Positions 49,393-59,761 of a stretch of DNA of 64,000 bases are shown piece by piece; position 1 is the stretch's first letter, and each line of letters opens with the position of its first letter. Below the pieces are notes generated by a model. The model was not told where the DNA came from, did no database searches, and worked only from the letters and a program-made list of their open reading frames with translations. Source of the stretch: Rhodosporidiobolus odoratus. Taxonomy: Eukaryota > Basidiomycota > Microbotryomycetes > Sporidiobolales > Sporidiobolaceae. The DNA lies in contig JAOANU010000005.1 of the NCBI GenBank assembly GCA_034387635.1, positions 682,001 to 746,000 of the forward strand. The letters are read 5' to 3'. A program made the translations under genes and the position numbers.

Positions 49393-52386
49393 CTAGTCGC
49401 GTCTGCTCGAACGGCGTCGTCGAGAATCGCCGTCCGCTTCGTCCTCCGCTTTGCGTTTCCTGCGTTGCTAGAATCGCATCAGTGGCGAACCACGAGAAGC
49501 GCAGTATGGCACCAGTAGAGGGCTCGAACATCATGAGTGGGAACGGAGAGAACGCACCGCGAGTCGTCGTGAGAGGGCTCATCGTCCTCGTCGTCACTCC
49601 AATGCGCCTTCCTATTCTTCCTCGAGCCTTCCGGGCTATATGTTGCGCCTCTGCTCCTCCCGCCGTTGCTCTCGGCGTCGTCGTCCTCCTTCTTACTTCG
49701 CCCCCGGATCTTCAGCTCCGGCTCTCCACCACCAGAGGCCTTCTTGTCCGGGAAGAAGTCGGCCATGCTCGTCTTGCTGCGCGAGCTGCGTGATTCACCG
49801 TCCTCGTCATTGTCGTCATGGCGAGAAGAACGACGTTCGCCGTCGTCGCGTCTGCTCGAGTGTCGGCGGGCGTCGTCATCCCGCCTCGAGCTCCTCCTGC
49901 TTTCCCTCGTAGATGCTTGAGACCCGTCCGCATCCTTTCCCTCCTTCTCCTTCGCCCGTTCCTTCTCCCGCTCCCGCTCAAACTCTCGATCCCGCTCACG
50001 CTCCTTCTCCCTCCTCTCTTTCGACCTCTCCCGCTCAGAGTACCGACTACTCCGCCTCGATTCTCTGGAATCGCCAAAATCGTCCGACTCGCGCCTCTCC
50101 CTCCTACTCCGAACGGGCGACTTCTCCCTGTCGTAGTCTTCGCCTCCACCACCATAGTCTAACCCTCCACCGCCCGAATCGCCCCCACTCGCGAACCGAT
50201 CTTTGTCCTTATCCTTGTACGTCGGCCCGCGCCGACCCGCGGCAGGACCCGAGGGAGCCGCTCGAGGACCAGTAGGCGGCACGACAGGTGCGGCAGCGCG
50301 AGGACCAGTCGGAATGGCCGCCGCTCCAGGACCGGTGGGGATCGCTCCGCCTCGTCCGCGTCCCATCGCCGCCGGGAATGCTCCTCGAGCACCAGCCATG
50401 GCCATGCCTCGACCGCGCATGCCAACACCGACGCCGCGTCCGCGGCCGGCGAGGGGGTTCATGCCGAAAGCCGGGTTGAGGGCGTCCTGCGCAAGGAAGG
50501 CACGGTTGCTTAACGAGAGTGACGAAAGTAACTGAAGGAGACTATAACGTACGAGTCCGAAGCCGGCGATGTCCCCTGACTGAATATCCTCAGCATCCAT
50601 AGGAGCGGGAGTGCCGCTTTCGTCACCTTGAACCGATCGAGCGGGGGTACCAGTACCAGAAGGGACGGCTGCACAAAGGAATGGGAGGCGAGTCGGGCCG
50701 AGACCATCAGAGGGGAGCTGACAGCAGTGAGAGTGGAAAGAGCGGTAAGGGAATAGCAAGCTCACCTTCCTCGCCCGCTCCGCTGACACCCATCTCTACG
50801 GGCGTACCGTGCGCCGCAGCTTGCGCCTGCGCCTGAGCCTGTGCTTGCGCCTGTGCTTGCGCCTGTGCTTGCGCCTGTGCCTGAGCTTGCGCTTGCGCTT
50901 GCGCCACCGCCTGTTGCTGTTGCTGCTGTTGCTGCATCCTTTGCTGCATAGCCATCATTGGGTTCATTCCGCCCATTCCTCCCATTCCACCCATACCTCC
51001 CATACCGGCCTGCATGGCGGCTTGCATAGCCGGATTCATGCCTCCCATCCCCGGAGCACCACCACCTCCGCCGGCGGCAGCCATCATGCCCATTTGCATC
51101 ATCTGGGCGAGTTGAGCGGGGGCAGGCATGGAAGAAGGTTGGAAGCCCATGATGGTACCCATCAAGAGTGACTTGTTCTCGGCGGACAGGTCGGACCAGG
51201 CTTGCTGAATGTTGCCAGAAGCGAAGCCCTGAAGAAGAAAAGGACAGATGAGTGAGGGAATGGGAGAAAAGGCAGAAAGGAAGACGAGGAACGCACGACG
51301 AAGGGGTTGGCTGCCGCACTCTCCGAGCCGCGCACCTCACGCTGCTTCCTAGCGTAGTTCTTCCACGTCACCTCGTTCATCCCATAGTTGAAGTAGTCCG
51401 CCATATTCGCCCCGGGTTTCCTCCACGCCTTCTCTTCAATCGCATCAATGTCAACATCAAAGAGGTCGTTGCCGTTCGCGTCCTTCTGTACGGCGTTGAC
51501 ATCAAAGGTGGGCGTCTGAGCAGGCGCAACCTCGTAAGGGGTGAGCGAACCGTGGGGAACGAGTTCTGGGATGGCAGAGGCTTTGATGGGCGTGCCGTTC
51601 GAGGTGGCAGGGGGGTCCGGGTTAGGCGTTCCTTCGACGGCTTCGGCAGCGAGAATGGCCGTCGAGGCGGGATCGGTGGCGGTGATATCGGGTTGAGGAG
51701 CGGAAGGTGGGCCAACGGACGTGCTCGAGTTCGCTTTGGCGACGCCAGGGCGGTCCAGAGGCGCATACTCGGTCGTTGCGGAAGGTGCCGGTGCAATATT
51801 GGCTGTGGAAGAGCGAGTTCTCGAACGCGCGTGAAGAAACAGAATACAATAAGAACATACGCTTTTGAGGAGAAACGGGTGCAGGACGGGCGGGCATAGA
51901 GCGGCGCGGGCTACACGGTAGAGTCTCATAAACACGCGATACCGAAGGTCGTTAGAGGACAGGGCGTACGGAGCAGGGGCAGCGCAGTCGCCGTCAAGAA
52001 TAATTTCGAGGTCCTGCGAGAGGTAAAGTCCAGGTCAGCTCTTCGTCCAGATGACAGCTTACTCAGCAGAGCGTACATCGTCAGACTCCTCGTCTTGGTC
52101 CTCGTCGTCGTCTCCTTCGTCCTGTTGATCATCGGCTTGGTCGGCTGAAGCGGCGCCCGGTGGAGGAGGAGTCCTGCAAGGGACGGGATCAGTCGCGCCT
52201 GGCAAGTTGATCCATGTAGCGTGTACGAGCCCGAATTCATTCCCTTGGCCGTTAGCTGCGAGGTGGAAGGTCGGCTGGAGTTAGTTGATGAAGTGGGAGG
52301 ATGGGATGAGAGGTGAGCGTACTAGCTGCAGGAGCTGGAGCGTCACCTCCGCCGTAAAGGAAAGCTTCGTCGTCGTCAATGTCCAT
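49393..52386 (-). CDS. FIP1: Pre-mRNA polyadenylation factor FIP1
   Basis: Eight exons (52386-52323, 52255-52077, 52013-51917, 51802-51297, 51228-50766, 50668-50553, 50486-49558, 49459-49393) give 806 residues. FIP1 tethers poly(A) polymerase to the cleavage and polyadenylation factor. The diagnostic Fip1 motif is KAWRKPGANMADYFNYGMNE followed by VTWKNYARKQREVRG. The N-terminus is acidic (MDIDDDEAFLYGG, later DEGDDDEDQDEESDDDLEII). After the motif comes a Gly/Met-rich segment and a long Gln/Ala tract, then RGRG repeats, an Arg/Ser/Glu/Asp-rich alternating-charge region as in human FIP1L1, and a basic end. It is much longer than yeast Fip1 (about 330) owing to these tracts. Exon 3's end (51917) was chosen by phase. 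Confidence 0.9.
50817..50940 (-). repeat. Poly-Gln and (Gln-Ala)n coding repeat in FIP1
   Basis: A coding tandem repeat: eight consecutive Gln codons followed by about 20 alternating Gln-Ala pairs (CAG/CAA with GCG/GCA/GCT codons). The DNA repeats a hexamer close to GCGCAG with third-base variation, so it probably expanded by slippage and is likely length-polymorphic. Confidence 0.9.
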
Positions 52387-52495
52387 ACTAGACTGTACAA
52401 GCAAGAGCCTAGGTGTAGCGTTGAGGGACGACAAGTTGTAACTGATGAGAGAATCGACTTGGCTTTGTTGCAATACACAGGACTAGCTAGACAAG
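52387..52495. promoter_or_regulatory. Short bidirectional promoter (FIP1 / ATP23)
   Basis: 109 bases between two divergent ATG codons; no specific element recognised. Confidence 0.45.
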
Positions 52496-53599
52496 ATGAC
52501 TATCTCACCAGCAGCCCATGCTGCCTTTACCGAACAGGATTCACCAGCTTTCCGTCGTCAGTTTGAGCGATGGAGATCCGCCGCAACCGCCTTCGTTCGC
52601 CCAACTCCCTTACACTGCCAACAGCAGCAGCAACAATCACCCCAGTGGTCAGATGGTGCTATAATGCAGGGGCAAGCCGACGTGCCAAAGTCGGACAAGG
52701 AACTCCGGAGGGTAGAGGCCGACTGCAAAAGATGCGAAAAGTGGAGGGACGAACTCGCTAGGGAGAGTGAGCAAAGCTCCTTTCCAGCCCTGCCGAACGT
52801 ACAACTAACCCGTAACTGACCTGCGACCGATCCCATATCTTCGCCAGGTCCAATTGTCCGTTTCATGCTGCAGCACATTTCCCTGCTTCCCCCACCTCCC
52901 GGCACTCCTCTGCCTTCCCCGTCTTCCTCCGACTCCCCCACCCCGCACCTTCCTTTACCTATCACCTGCGCACCTTGCCCTTCCACCATGGCCGGCGGGT
53001 ACTCGTCTGAACTTGGCATCCTCCTCTGCCAAAACCGCTTCATGAGCCGCAATCACATGGAGGACGCTTTAGCGCACGAGCTGGTACATGCCTGGGACGA
53101 GAGGCGGTTCAAGCCCAAGGGCAAGTGGGGAGAAGACTTGCGCGCGCATGCTTGCACCGAGGTGGGTTTCTCTTTGCTGTCCCGTTCAAACGACTCGTGC
53201 CAAGCGCTGAACATCCTCGTCCTCAGATCCGTGCCGAGAACCTCAGCGGAGACTGTCGATGGGGCCGCGAGTTCACTCGACGAAATTGGCACTTCACGAA
53301 GCAACATCAGGTGAGCAGCATCCTTTTTACTCGCTCTTCTTCTCTCTGTCTTCAAACCACATTAAGCCGAGATGTACTGACTATTGCCTCGCCGAATAGG
53401 CCTGCGTACGCCGTCGTGCTATCCTGTCGGTCGCCGCCAACCCCGCTTGCAAGTCTCGAGAAGACGCCGAACGAGCGGTGAACGAGGTGTGGGAGTCTTG
53501 CTTCTCGGATACGCGGCCATTTGACGAGGTACGTTACCATCTGCTTCGCTCTGTCTGTCTGCCCATCATGCTGACCTGCTGTACCCCTAGATCTACTAA
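52496..53599 (+). CDS. ATP23: Mitochondrial inner membrane protease ATP23
   Basis: Five exons (52496-52766, 52848-53161, 53227-53310, 53400-53528, 53591-53599) give 268 residues. ATP23 is an intermembrane-space metalloprotease and chaperone that matures Atp6 and helps assemble the F1Fo-ATP synthase. The zinc motif [12 protein letters not shown] is present with the flanking [10 protein letters not shown]. Other family blocks are [59 protein letters not shown] and [14 protein letters not shown] with [12 protein letters not shown] at the end. The last coding exon is only nine bases (Ile-Tyr-stop). The N-terminal 50 residues have a short poly-Gln stretch. Confidence 0.93.
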
Positions 53600-53858
53600 G
53601 CAATCAAGTTCTTCCATCTCTACCGGATTGCGCCCTACGAGCTTCAGTACCTGCACTGCGCTTCGTGACCATGCTCATCGCGTCTGCCTGCTACTCCAAT
53701 TCCGCTTACTCACTTCGTGCTGACTGCTCCGCGCAATGCTCCTCGTCTTCGAAACCTCCCCGGAACGTCCTCGGACAACTCGGGCGCGGGGAGGTTGTCC
53801 TCTCGCTTCTCCTTCATACTCCCGCCTCCTCGCATTCCACAACTAAGCATCTCGTTCC

Positions 53859-54699
53859 ATGTCACGGGCGCCGAATCATGCGCCGCAACTCAGCCCACAT
53901 GGCCAATTCCTACGAGCGCAGCAGGGTGACTCTGCAGTGGATCTCACCGATTTACGTACGGCGGAGCGGAGGAATGCTGTGCTAAATTCGACCCTCGTGA
54001 GGATGAGAAGGAGGAGGCAAGCGCGAGAAGCGAACGCAGGTGCGCGACTCGTCTTTGGTGACTGGTTCAAGTCGAGCATCCTTTACTGACCGCGCGCCGT
54101 AACTGCAATCAACAGACTCTTCCGACGAAAGTGACTACGGAGAAGGGCCGTCGACTGCTCAGCCATCTGACCCGACTCGCCGTGCACACAACCGCGCTGT
54201 CCCTCGACTCGTGCGGACGAGGGCGCGATCGAGACTACGGCCAGATCCCTCGAGTCACCGTACGTTGGCCTCTTGCCGCTGCCGCGAAAAAATACCGACA
54301 GGGTTGCCTGCGGTACAGGACCAAGAGGAGTTTCGTACAATGCAGACTGTGCAGGAGTTTCATCCGATGAAGACTACGAAGGAGACGTCCGCAGGCGCGT
54401 GAGACACGCACGAGAAGCCACACAGCCTTCTTGCCATGACGAGGAGATGAGACCTGAACGTCATGACCACACGAGGTTGAGTGACTGGCTTGATGGCGGT
54501 GCGTCGCTTTTCAGATTCGCTATGAAACATTGTCCTAAGCCTTGCGTCTTTGACAGGCTCTGAGGAGCGACCGCCCATAACCGACTTCGACAGCTCTCGA
54601 CGAGACGCTCGACCTCTCATTCCCGCGCGCAGGAGCTCTCTGCGCCATACGAGGTTCTTCCCCGACGCCCGCAAAAACCAAACCAAAAACTCCCCTTAA
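53859..54699 (+). CDS. Unknown disordered, arginine-rich protein
   Basis: Four exons (53859-54039, 54116-54259, 54319-54498, 54557-54699) give 215 residues. All introns are GT-AG and the phases agree. The chain begins MSRAPNHAPQLSPHGQFLRA and continues with SAVDLTDLRTAERRNAVLNS and a basic RMRRRRQAREANA. Two similar acidic islands follow (SSDESDYGEG and SSDEDYEGDVRRR), then RLSDWLDGGSEERPPITDFD and a basic tail. The two islands look like casein-kinase-type phosphorylation sites; this is inference. No known domain was recognised. Confidence 0.6.
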
Positions 54700-55013
54700 G
54701 AGCCAAAGCGGAGAAGACAGGCGCTCGGTCCGGTAATCCCTTGAGCCATGAAGCCGGTAGTATGCATTCTCAGAGATCAAAGTAGCGATGCAGCCGCGCC
54801 AGCCGGAGGAGAGAAGAAAGTCCTCGAATGTCCGGGCCATCGCCCTCTCTCCTTCTGCTACATCCCATAGCATGCATAGGCTCAGGCAGTATTTCTGCTC
54901 ATGAAGACGTAACTCTTTTAGTCTGCGAAGCGAGTTGTGGCGAGGATGGTCTTGCTGCTTCCACTCGCTTCCTATTCCTCTTTTCTACCTCACGCTTCAA
55001 TCACACTTGCACC
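54700..55013. promoter_or_regulatory. Promoter region of SBA1
   Basis: 314 bases between an upstream stop and the SBA1 ATG on the same strand. No clear heat-shock element was found. Confidence 0.35.
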
Positions 55014-56274
55014 ATGGTCTCTCCGAACGTTCTCTGGGCTCAGCGCAGGTACGCTGACTGTCTCGATTCCACCAACCCCTGTGAGGTGTATTTGCGGCAG
55101 ACACGGGACAGGAAATGGTCGTAACAACCGGACGACAACGCGGCTGGGGTGCACTTGCAGGGGCTAGACAGCTTGCTCGTTACTGACCTGTACACCCTGC
55201 AGCTCTGAGTCCGATCCGGCTCGCAACCTCATCTTCCTCACCATCGACGCCCCGGAACTTGACCCCTCCTACACCTTCGAAGTCTCGGGTAACAAGCTCA
55301 CCTTCAAGGGCAAGACTCACGAACTTGATTCACCCAAGGGTACCGCCGCTCACCTCGACGCCAAGAGCTACGAGTTGGACATTGAGTTGTTCGACGAGGC
55401 AGAGGAGCAGAAGCGTGCGCTGAGTGGAAAGAGCCTCAAGGTCGTCTTGCAGAAGAAGACTCCTAAGGAGGAGTACTGGCCTCGCCTGACCAAGGAGAAG
55501 GTCCGCCTCAACTGGCTCAAGGTGAGCTACACCCCGGTTTCTTGTCGATCTTTTGCTCGCCGCTGTTCGGAATCAGCTGACCGGACTCTGACTCGCACAG
55601 ACCGACTTCGCCCTCTGGAGGGACGAGGACGAGCAGGACGACGAGCCGGAGACTGCCGCCGTGCGTTTTTCCCTTCTCACCCTCGCCTCTTTTTCCCCCG
55701 TCTCATAGTTACTGATCGTCATCGACCCTCCAGGACGACTTCGGCGGCGGCGGTATGCCCCCTATGGGCGCCGGCGGTATGGGCGGTATGCCCGGCATGG
55801 GAGGAATGGGCGGCGGAATGGGAGGAATGGGCGGCATGGGCGGCGCTGGAGGAATGGACTTCGCCTCTATGATGGGCGGCATGGGCGGCGCTGGCGGTGC
55901 TGGCGGCATGGACTTTGTACGTTTTTGTCTCAGTGGTATACGCACTTCTCCGCGCTTACCTTTTGTTCCCCTTTTTTCTTTTCCCCTTCCGCCTCATAGG
56001 AAAAGATGATGGAGCAGTTCGTCCATTTCCTTCCATGGTCTCTCATCCGTTAAGCCCTGGCTGACCCTATGTTGTATTGTAGGATGAAGGCCTCCGGTCT
56101 CGGCGGTGCCGGCGGTGACATGCCCGACTTTGACCAGGATGAGGCCGATAATAGGCAGGAAGGCTTTGCCGCCGACTCGGACGATGACGACGGAGTATGT
56201 GTCATTTCGCCTCCATCCACACCGCTGTCCCTGACTCTCTGTTCTCGCAGCCCCCTCCCCTTGAGGAGGCCTAA
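55014..56274 (+). CDS. SBA1: Hsp90 co-chaperone p23
   Basis: Seven exons (55014-55048, 55203-55521, 55601-55660, 55734-55916, 56000-56016, 56083-56194, 56251-56274) give 249 residues. p23/Sba1 binds the ATP-bound Hsp90 dimer and slows ATP hydrolysis. The CS domain covers about residues 1-115: MVSPNVLWAQRSSESDPARN, NLIFLTIDAPELD, LTFKGKTHELDSPKGTAAH, YELDIELFDE, and the signature EEYWPRLTKEKVRLNWLKTD. An acidic linker follows (WRDEDEQDDEPE), then a Gly/Met-rich segment of repeated GGM units (55750-55915) and an acidic tail ending PPPLEEA. The GGM tract is longer than in yeast Sba1. Exon 5 has only 17 bases. Confidence 0.93.
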
Positions 56275-56458
56275 TGGTGAGATGGCGGGAAAAGCAGGTG
56301 TCTCTAGGTTAGGTCGGAGAAAAGATGAAATGCCGTAGTTTTATGTCTACCTAAAAATCGCAACGCAAAGCAGCAGTACGAGTCCTTTCCTGGATTCCTG
56401 AGAATAGCTCTGAAGGAGGTCTTCGAATCAAGTAAAGCCTTTCAAAGTTGCAGCTCTT

Positions 56459-57732
56459 CTATGCCTCGACAACCTTCTCCACCACCACACGTCTCGCCTT
56501 CGACGGATGACCCCTCTTGGTCTTCTTCGCATCGTAAGTCTGCTGCAGCTCTGCACCCTTCTTCGTTCCGCTGAGATCGGTGAAGATGGTGGCAGCACGG
56601 CCAGGTCGAGTGGCGGGGATGACGGCCGAGCGGGAGGAAGCAGGGGAGGAAGGAGAGGGGACGTCGGCGAGAGGAGTCTTGCGTGCGGGGACGCGGGCGA
56701 GGAGGGGGAGGAAGACGGGAGAGTCGCCCTGCAAAGAAACGATAGGGAAGAAAAAGGTCAGCGGAGGAGTCGAGGGAGAATGACAGGGGTTTGCGGACGC
56801 ACAGACTCGACATCAACCATCTCGAAGACGGTCTTGCTGCTCGCTAGTTGCAGCGTCGTCGGTTCCGGCTGCTCGTTGCCTCGCCAGTGCTCCATCGGCT
56901 GCTTGACCCCAAGATGCGATTCCATTCCCTTCAACAAATTCGTTTGCAGTGCGCGACCCTGTAGTGTACATGCGTCAACCTCCGACGCAAGAAGAACCAA
57001 GGCAAGAAAGAGGGCGCACCTCATCTTTCCACTCCTTTTCTAACTCCTTCAACCGAATGATCGCACGCACTCGGTCCATGCTGACCCCGAACCTTGCGCT
57101 CACTGCCCGCACGACTTGCGAGTCTGTCGCATCCTTCGTGCTGATGTTGTGGACGTAGGCGTTGAAGATCTTGGATTTGGTGCTATCGGCGAGAGGAGGA
57201 ATCGGGCTAAAGGTTGGGTTGAGGGGGAAGGGCTGCGCAGAGGATACAGGCACGTCAGCTGGATTGCTCTTGAGTCTGCAAGGTAGTGCAGAACAGCGTC
57301 TGCAGCACGGAAGCTATTTGTCCCGAGACTCGCAGGAAGAGGATCAACACCTCGAGCGAGGCCCGGCTAGTAGCATAGCCCAGACAGTTGCGAGCGCTCT
57401 TCCATGACTTTGCGCGGTAGGAATGGGCTTACCGTTTCTCCAATCCAGTTTGTCCTGCCCGCAACTCCCTTCCTGAACCTGGCTCCCTCACCGTTCAACC
57501 ACGCTCTGTACCCCTTGCCCGGCTGGCCAGTCGCTTGCAGAGAGTCTTCTATCTCGGCTACAAGGGTGTCGATAGCGCCCGTGTCAGCGGCTGAGGCGGA
57601 ACCGGCTGTTGCTTCTGTCGAGGATCCTTCGCTCGCCTCGGCATAGCATCGGGACGAGGAGGCGAAGGCGCGGGAGACGAGACGAGTGCTTGTATGTGCT
57701 CGCGAGCGCAGTGTAGGCAGTAATGAAGCCAT
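56459..57732 (-). CDS. Mitochondrial ribosomal small-subunit protein mS45 (Bot1-like)
   Basis: Four exons (57732-57433, 57232-57020, 56958-56803, 56728-56459) give 312 residues. The N-terminus MASLLPTLRSRAHTSTRLVS is a mitochondrial presequence rich in Arg and Ser. The core GYRAWLNGEGARFRKGVAGR, then PFPLNPTFSPIPPLADSTKS and VVRAVSARFGVSMDRVRAII with RLKELEKEWKDE, matches the eukaryotic mitochondrial regulator family (fission yeast Bot1, a small-subunit mitoribosome protein). The C-terminus is basic. The intron at 57432-57233 is 200 bases, longer than its neighbours. The family call rests on the PLNPTF and RF.VS..RV.A..RLKE.EKEW pattern. Confidence 0.8.
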
Positions 57733-57950
57733 TGCTAAAGAGTCTGATGCGACATGGGAAGGGACGGCAAGGACATGAAGAAGATCGCAGAGACAACATC
57801 CGGTCACGCGCCTTGTATGCCTTGTAGGAGTTCCTAGACCTTTGTGGAGCATAATATTAGGCGCTAGCTAGTCAGACTGGACAAACGATTTTCGTCGATA
57901 TTGAGCGGTCGCTTCCGATCCTCCCTTGCCCGCTTTCCGGCGGCGCCCTA

Positions 57951-58321
57951 CACTCTACACGCTCAGAATGCTCGCTCGCCAGTCTGCCAGTACGTCGAGA
58001 CGCTTCGTAGCCCTCCCGGCGCCGCTGACTCTGCGCCCGCAGACGCTCTTCGCGCCGCCGCCCGCCCCGCCGCCGGTGTCGTTCCTTCAAGGTCAGACAC
58101 AGCTACAGCCTGCCCTCGTGGCTGTGGCACGGCGTCGGGCACTCTACACGCTCAGAATGCTCGCTCGCCAGTCTGCTAGTACGTCGAGACGCTTCGTAGC
58201 CCTCCCGGCGCCGATGACTCTGCGCCCGCAGACGCTCTTCGCGCCGCCGCCCGCCCCGCCGCCGTTGTCATTCCTTCAAGGTCAGTCACAGCTACAGCCT
58301 GCCCTCGTGGCTGCGGCATGA
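57951..58321 (+). repeat. 189-bp direct tandem duplication, presequence-like ORFs
   Basis: Unit 1 starts at 57951 and unit 2 at 58140, a spacing of 189 bases (63 codons). Over the first 178 or so bases I count about six substitutions. Each copy contains an ATG and the frame MLARQSASTSRRFVALPAP, then TLRPQTLFAPPPAPP, which looks like a mitochondrial presequence. Each copy is followed by a possible donor (CAAG|GTCAG). They may be duplicated first exons or a decayed duplicated gene. The frame closes at TGA in unit 2. Confidence 0.8.
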
Positions 58322-58476
58322 CCTCGGCCTGGCCCGAGGCCATCAACGCGCGCGCGAAGAAACCTAAGGCTTGCCCAAGGCACCCCGACAACCTCACTGC
58401 TGCCCTCAACGATGACGACGACGACGACGGCGCCGCCTCTCCTCCACCGCCCAAGAAGCGCAAGCGCCAGTGCTAA
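58318..58476 (+). CDS. Possible small nuclear-type protein
   Basis: A 52-codon ATG-initiated frame overlapping the end of the duplicated unit, in another frame: MTSAWPEAINARAKKPKACP, then a run of six Asp and a C-terminal PPPPKKRKRQC resembling a nuclear localisation signal. Low-complexity and unsupported by any family, so it may be chance or part of an unresolved spliced gene. Confidence 0.25.
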   Translation: MTSAWPEAINARAKKPKACPRHPDNLTAALNDDDDDDGAASPPPPKKRKRQC

Positions 58477-58927
58477 GCAGCTCCGGCGCCGCATGTACCT
58501 CCGGTTCTCTCCTTCGTTTCTCTCGCTCTCACTCTCGATATCGTTCTGCTGTTTCTTTTCCTCCCTCTACACACGATCGCGCCCGTCTCGCTTTTCTCGC
58601 TGACACAGACACGACTGTATCTCCGTTGATCGCCCACGTTTCCGTACTGGTACCTCCCTCCGTCGTTGTCGCTTGTTGTCGTCTCTCTCCCCAAGCTCGC
58701 GGTCGTTTCTCTCTTCAAGCTTGTTGTCGTGTACCGCAATCAAGCAGAAGTAAGCGTCTGATAGCTGTCGTATTCAACGAAAAGTGTCAATCCTACTCGC
58801 TATTCGGAGTTCGGAACGAACCGCGTTACTCTGCACCTCAGGGGGGCTTGCGTCGAAAGTGACCCCCGCTTCCCTCCGCCATAACTTCGTCGTTTCTCAT
58901 CCGACTCCCGAAGCCTTACAAGCCGAA
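58477..58927. promoter_or_regulatory. Promoter region of SDH3
   Basis: 451 bases before the SDH3 ATG, pyrimidine-rich from 58500 to 58720. No gene recognised. Confidence 0.4.
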
Positions 58928-59761
58928 ATGCAGAGTCTCGCTCGTCGCAGTGAGTGCTTTCGTCTTTGCCGCAACGTTGTATGAGCTAAACTCATCTTGT
59001 CCGGAACAGACGCCGCCCTTCTCGCCAGACGCTTACCTACTGCCTCCCGGTACGCCCGAACCGCCCGCGTTAGGGCAACGAGAGTCTGGTGTGAGTCAAG
59101 GTGTGGTGCTGACTGCGCCGATCTTTGGTCCTGTAGGGCTGCGTCGACGCAATCCTTGTCGAATGATGAGGCGTACTCCCGTCTCAATGAGCAACGTAGA
59201 CTGCGACCGAGTGCCCCTTGGGCCATATACCAGCCACAACTCACCTCTGTGTCCTCTATCGTGAACCGCGCGACCGGAGCTGCCCTCTCCGCCGGTGCGC
59301 TCTTTTTCCCACTTTTCCTCGCAACTTGATTGGTTGGTTTCCCCCACTTATCAGCCTACGCCCTCCCTCGTGTAGCCATCTATGCCATCTTCCTCGGACA
59401 CGTTGCTGCACCGGCATTCGGCGCATCCCTCGACTCGGCAACGATGATTGAGGCGTTCTCATCCCTTCCCTCCTGGATGCAACTCTCAGCCAAGGCGGCG
59501 ATCGCTTTCCCGGCCAGCTACCACACTCTCAACGGCTTCCGCCACCTTGGATGGGACATGGGTTACTGTGCGTCCCACTTCGTCCTCTGCTGCTTTCCCA
59601 TCTGGAGGCAGCCGCGGCATCTCGACCAGTCTTGACGGCAGTCCCACTGACTCTTCATGCGTGTATACTCTGCAGTCCTCCACCTCAAGTCCTCGTACAT
59701 GGCCGGTTACGCCGTCATCGGCGCCACCGCCGTCTCTACCGCCGCCCTCCTCGCCCTCTGA
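58928..59761 (+). CDS. SDH3: Succinate dehydrogenase cytochrome b subunit
   Basis: Five exons (58928-58949, 59010-59088, 59137-59294, 59355-59567, 59676-59761) give 185 residues. SDH3 is one of the two membrane anchors of respiratory complex II and contributes to ubiquinone and haem b binding. The N-terminus MQSLARRNAALLARRLPTAS is an Arg-rich presequence. The family signature is SRLNEQRRLRPSAPWAIYQP followed by QLTSVSSIVNRATGAALSAG (quinone-site Ser and Arg region). Three membrane helices follow, with SYHTLNGFRHLGWDMGYF-type sequence holding the haem-region His. The second helix (YALPRVAIYAIFLGHVAAP) is poorly conserved, as usual. Confidence 0.9.
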
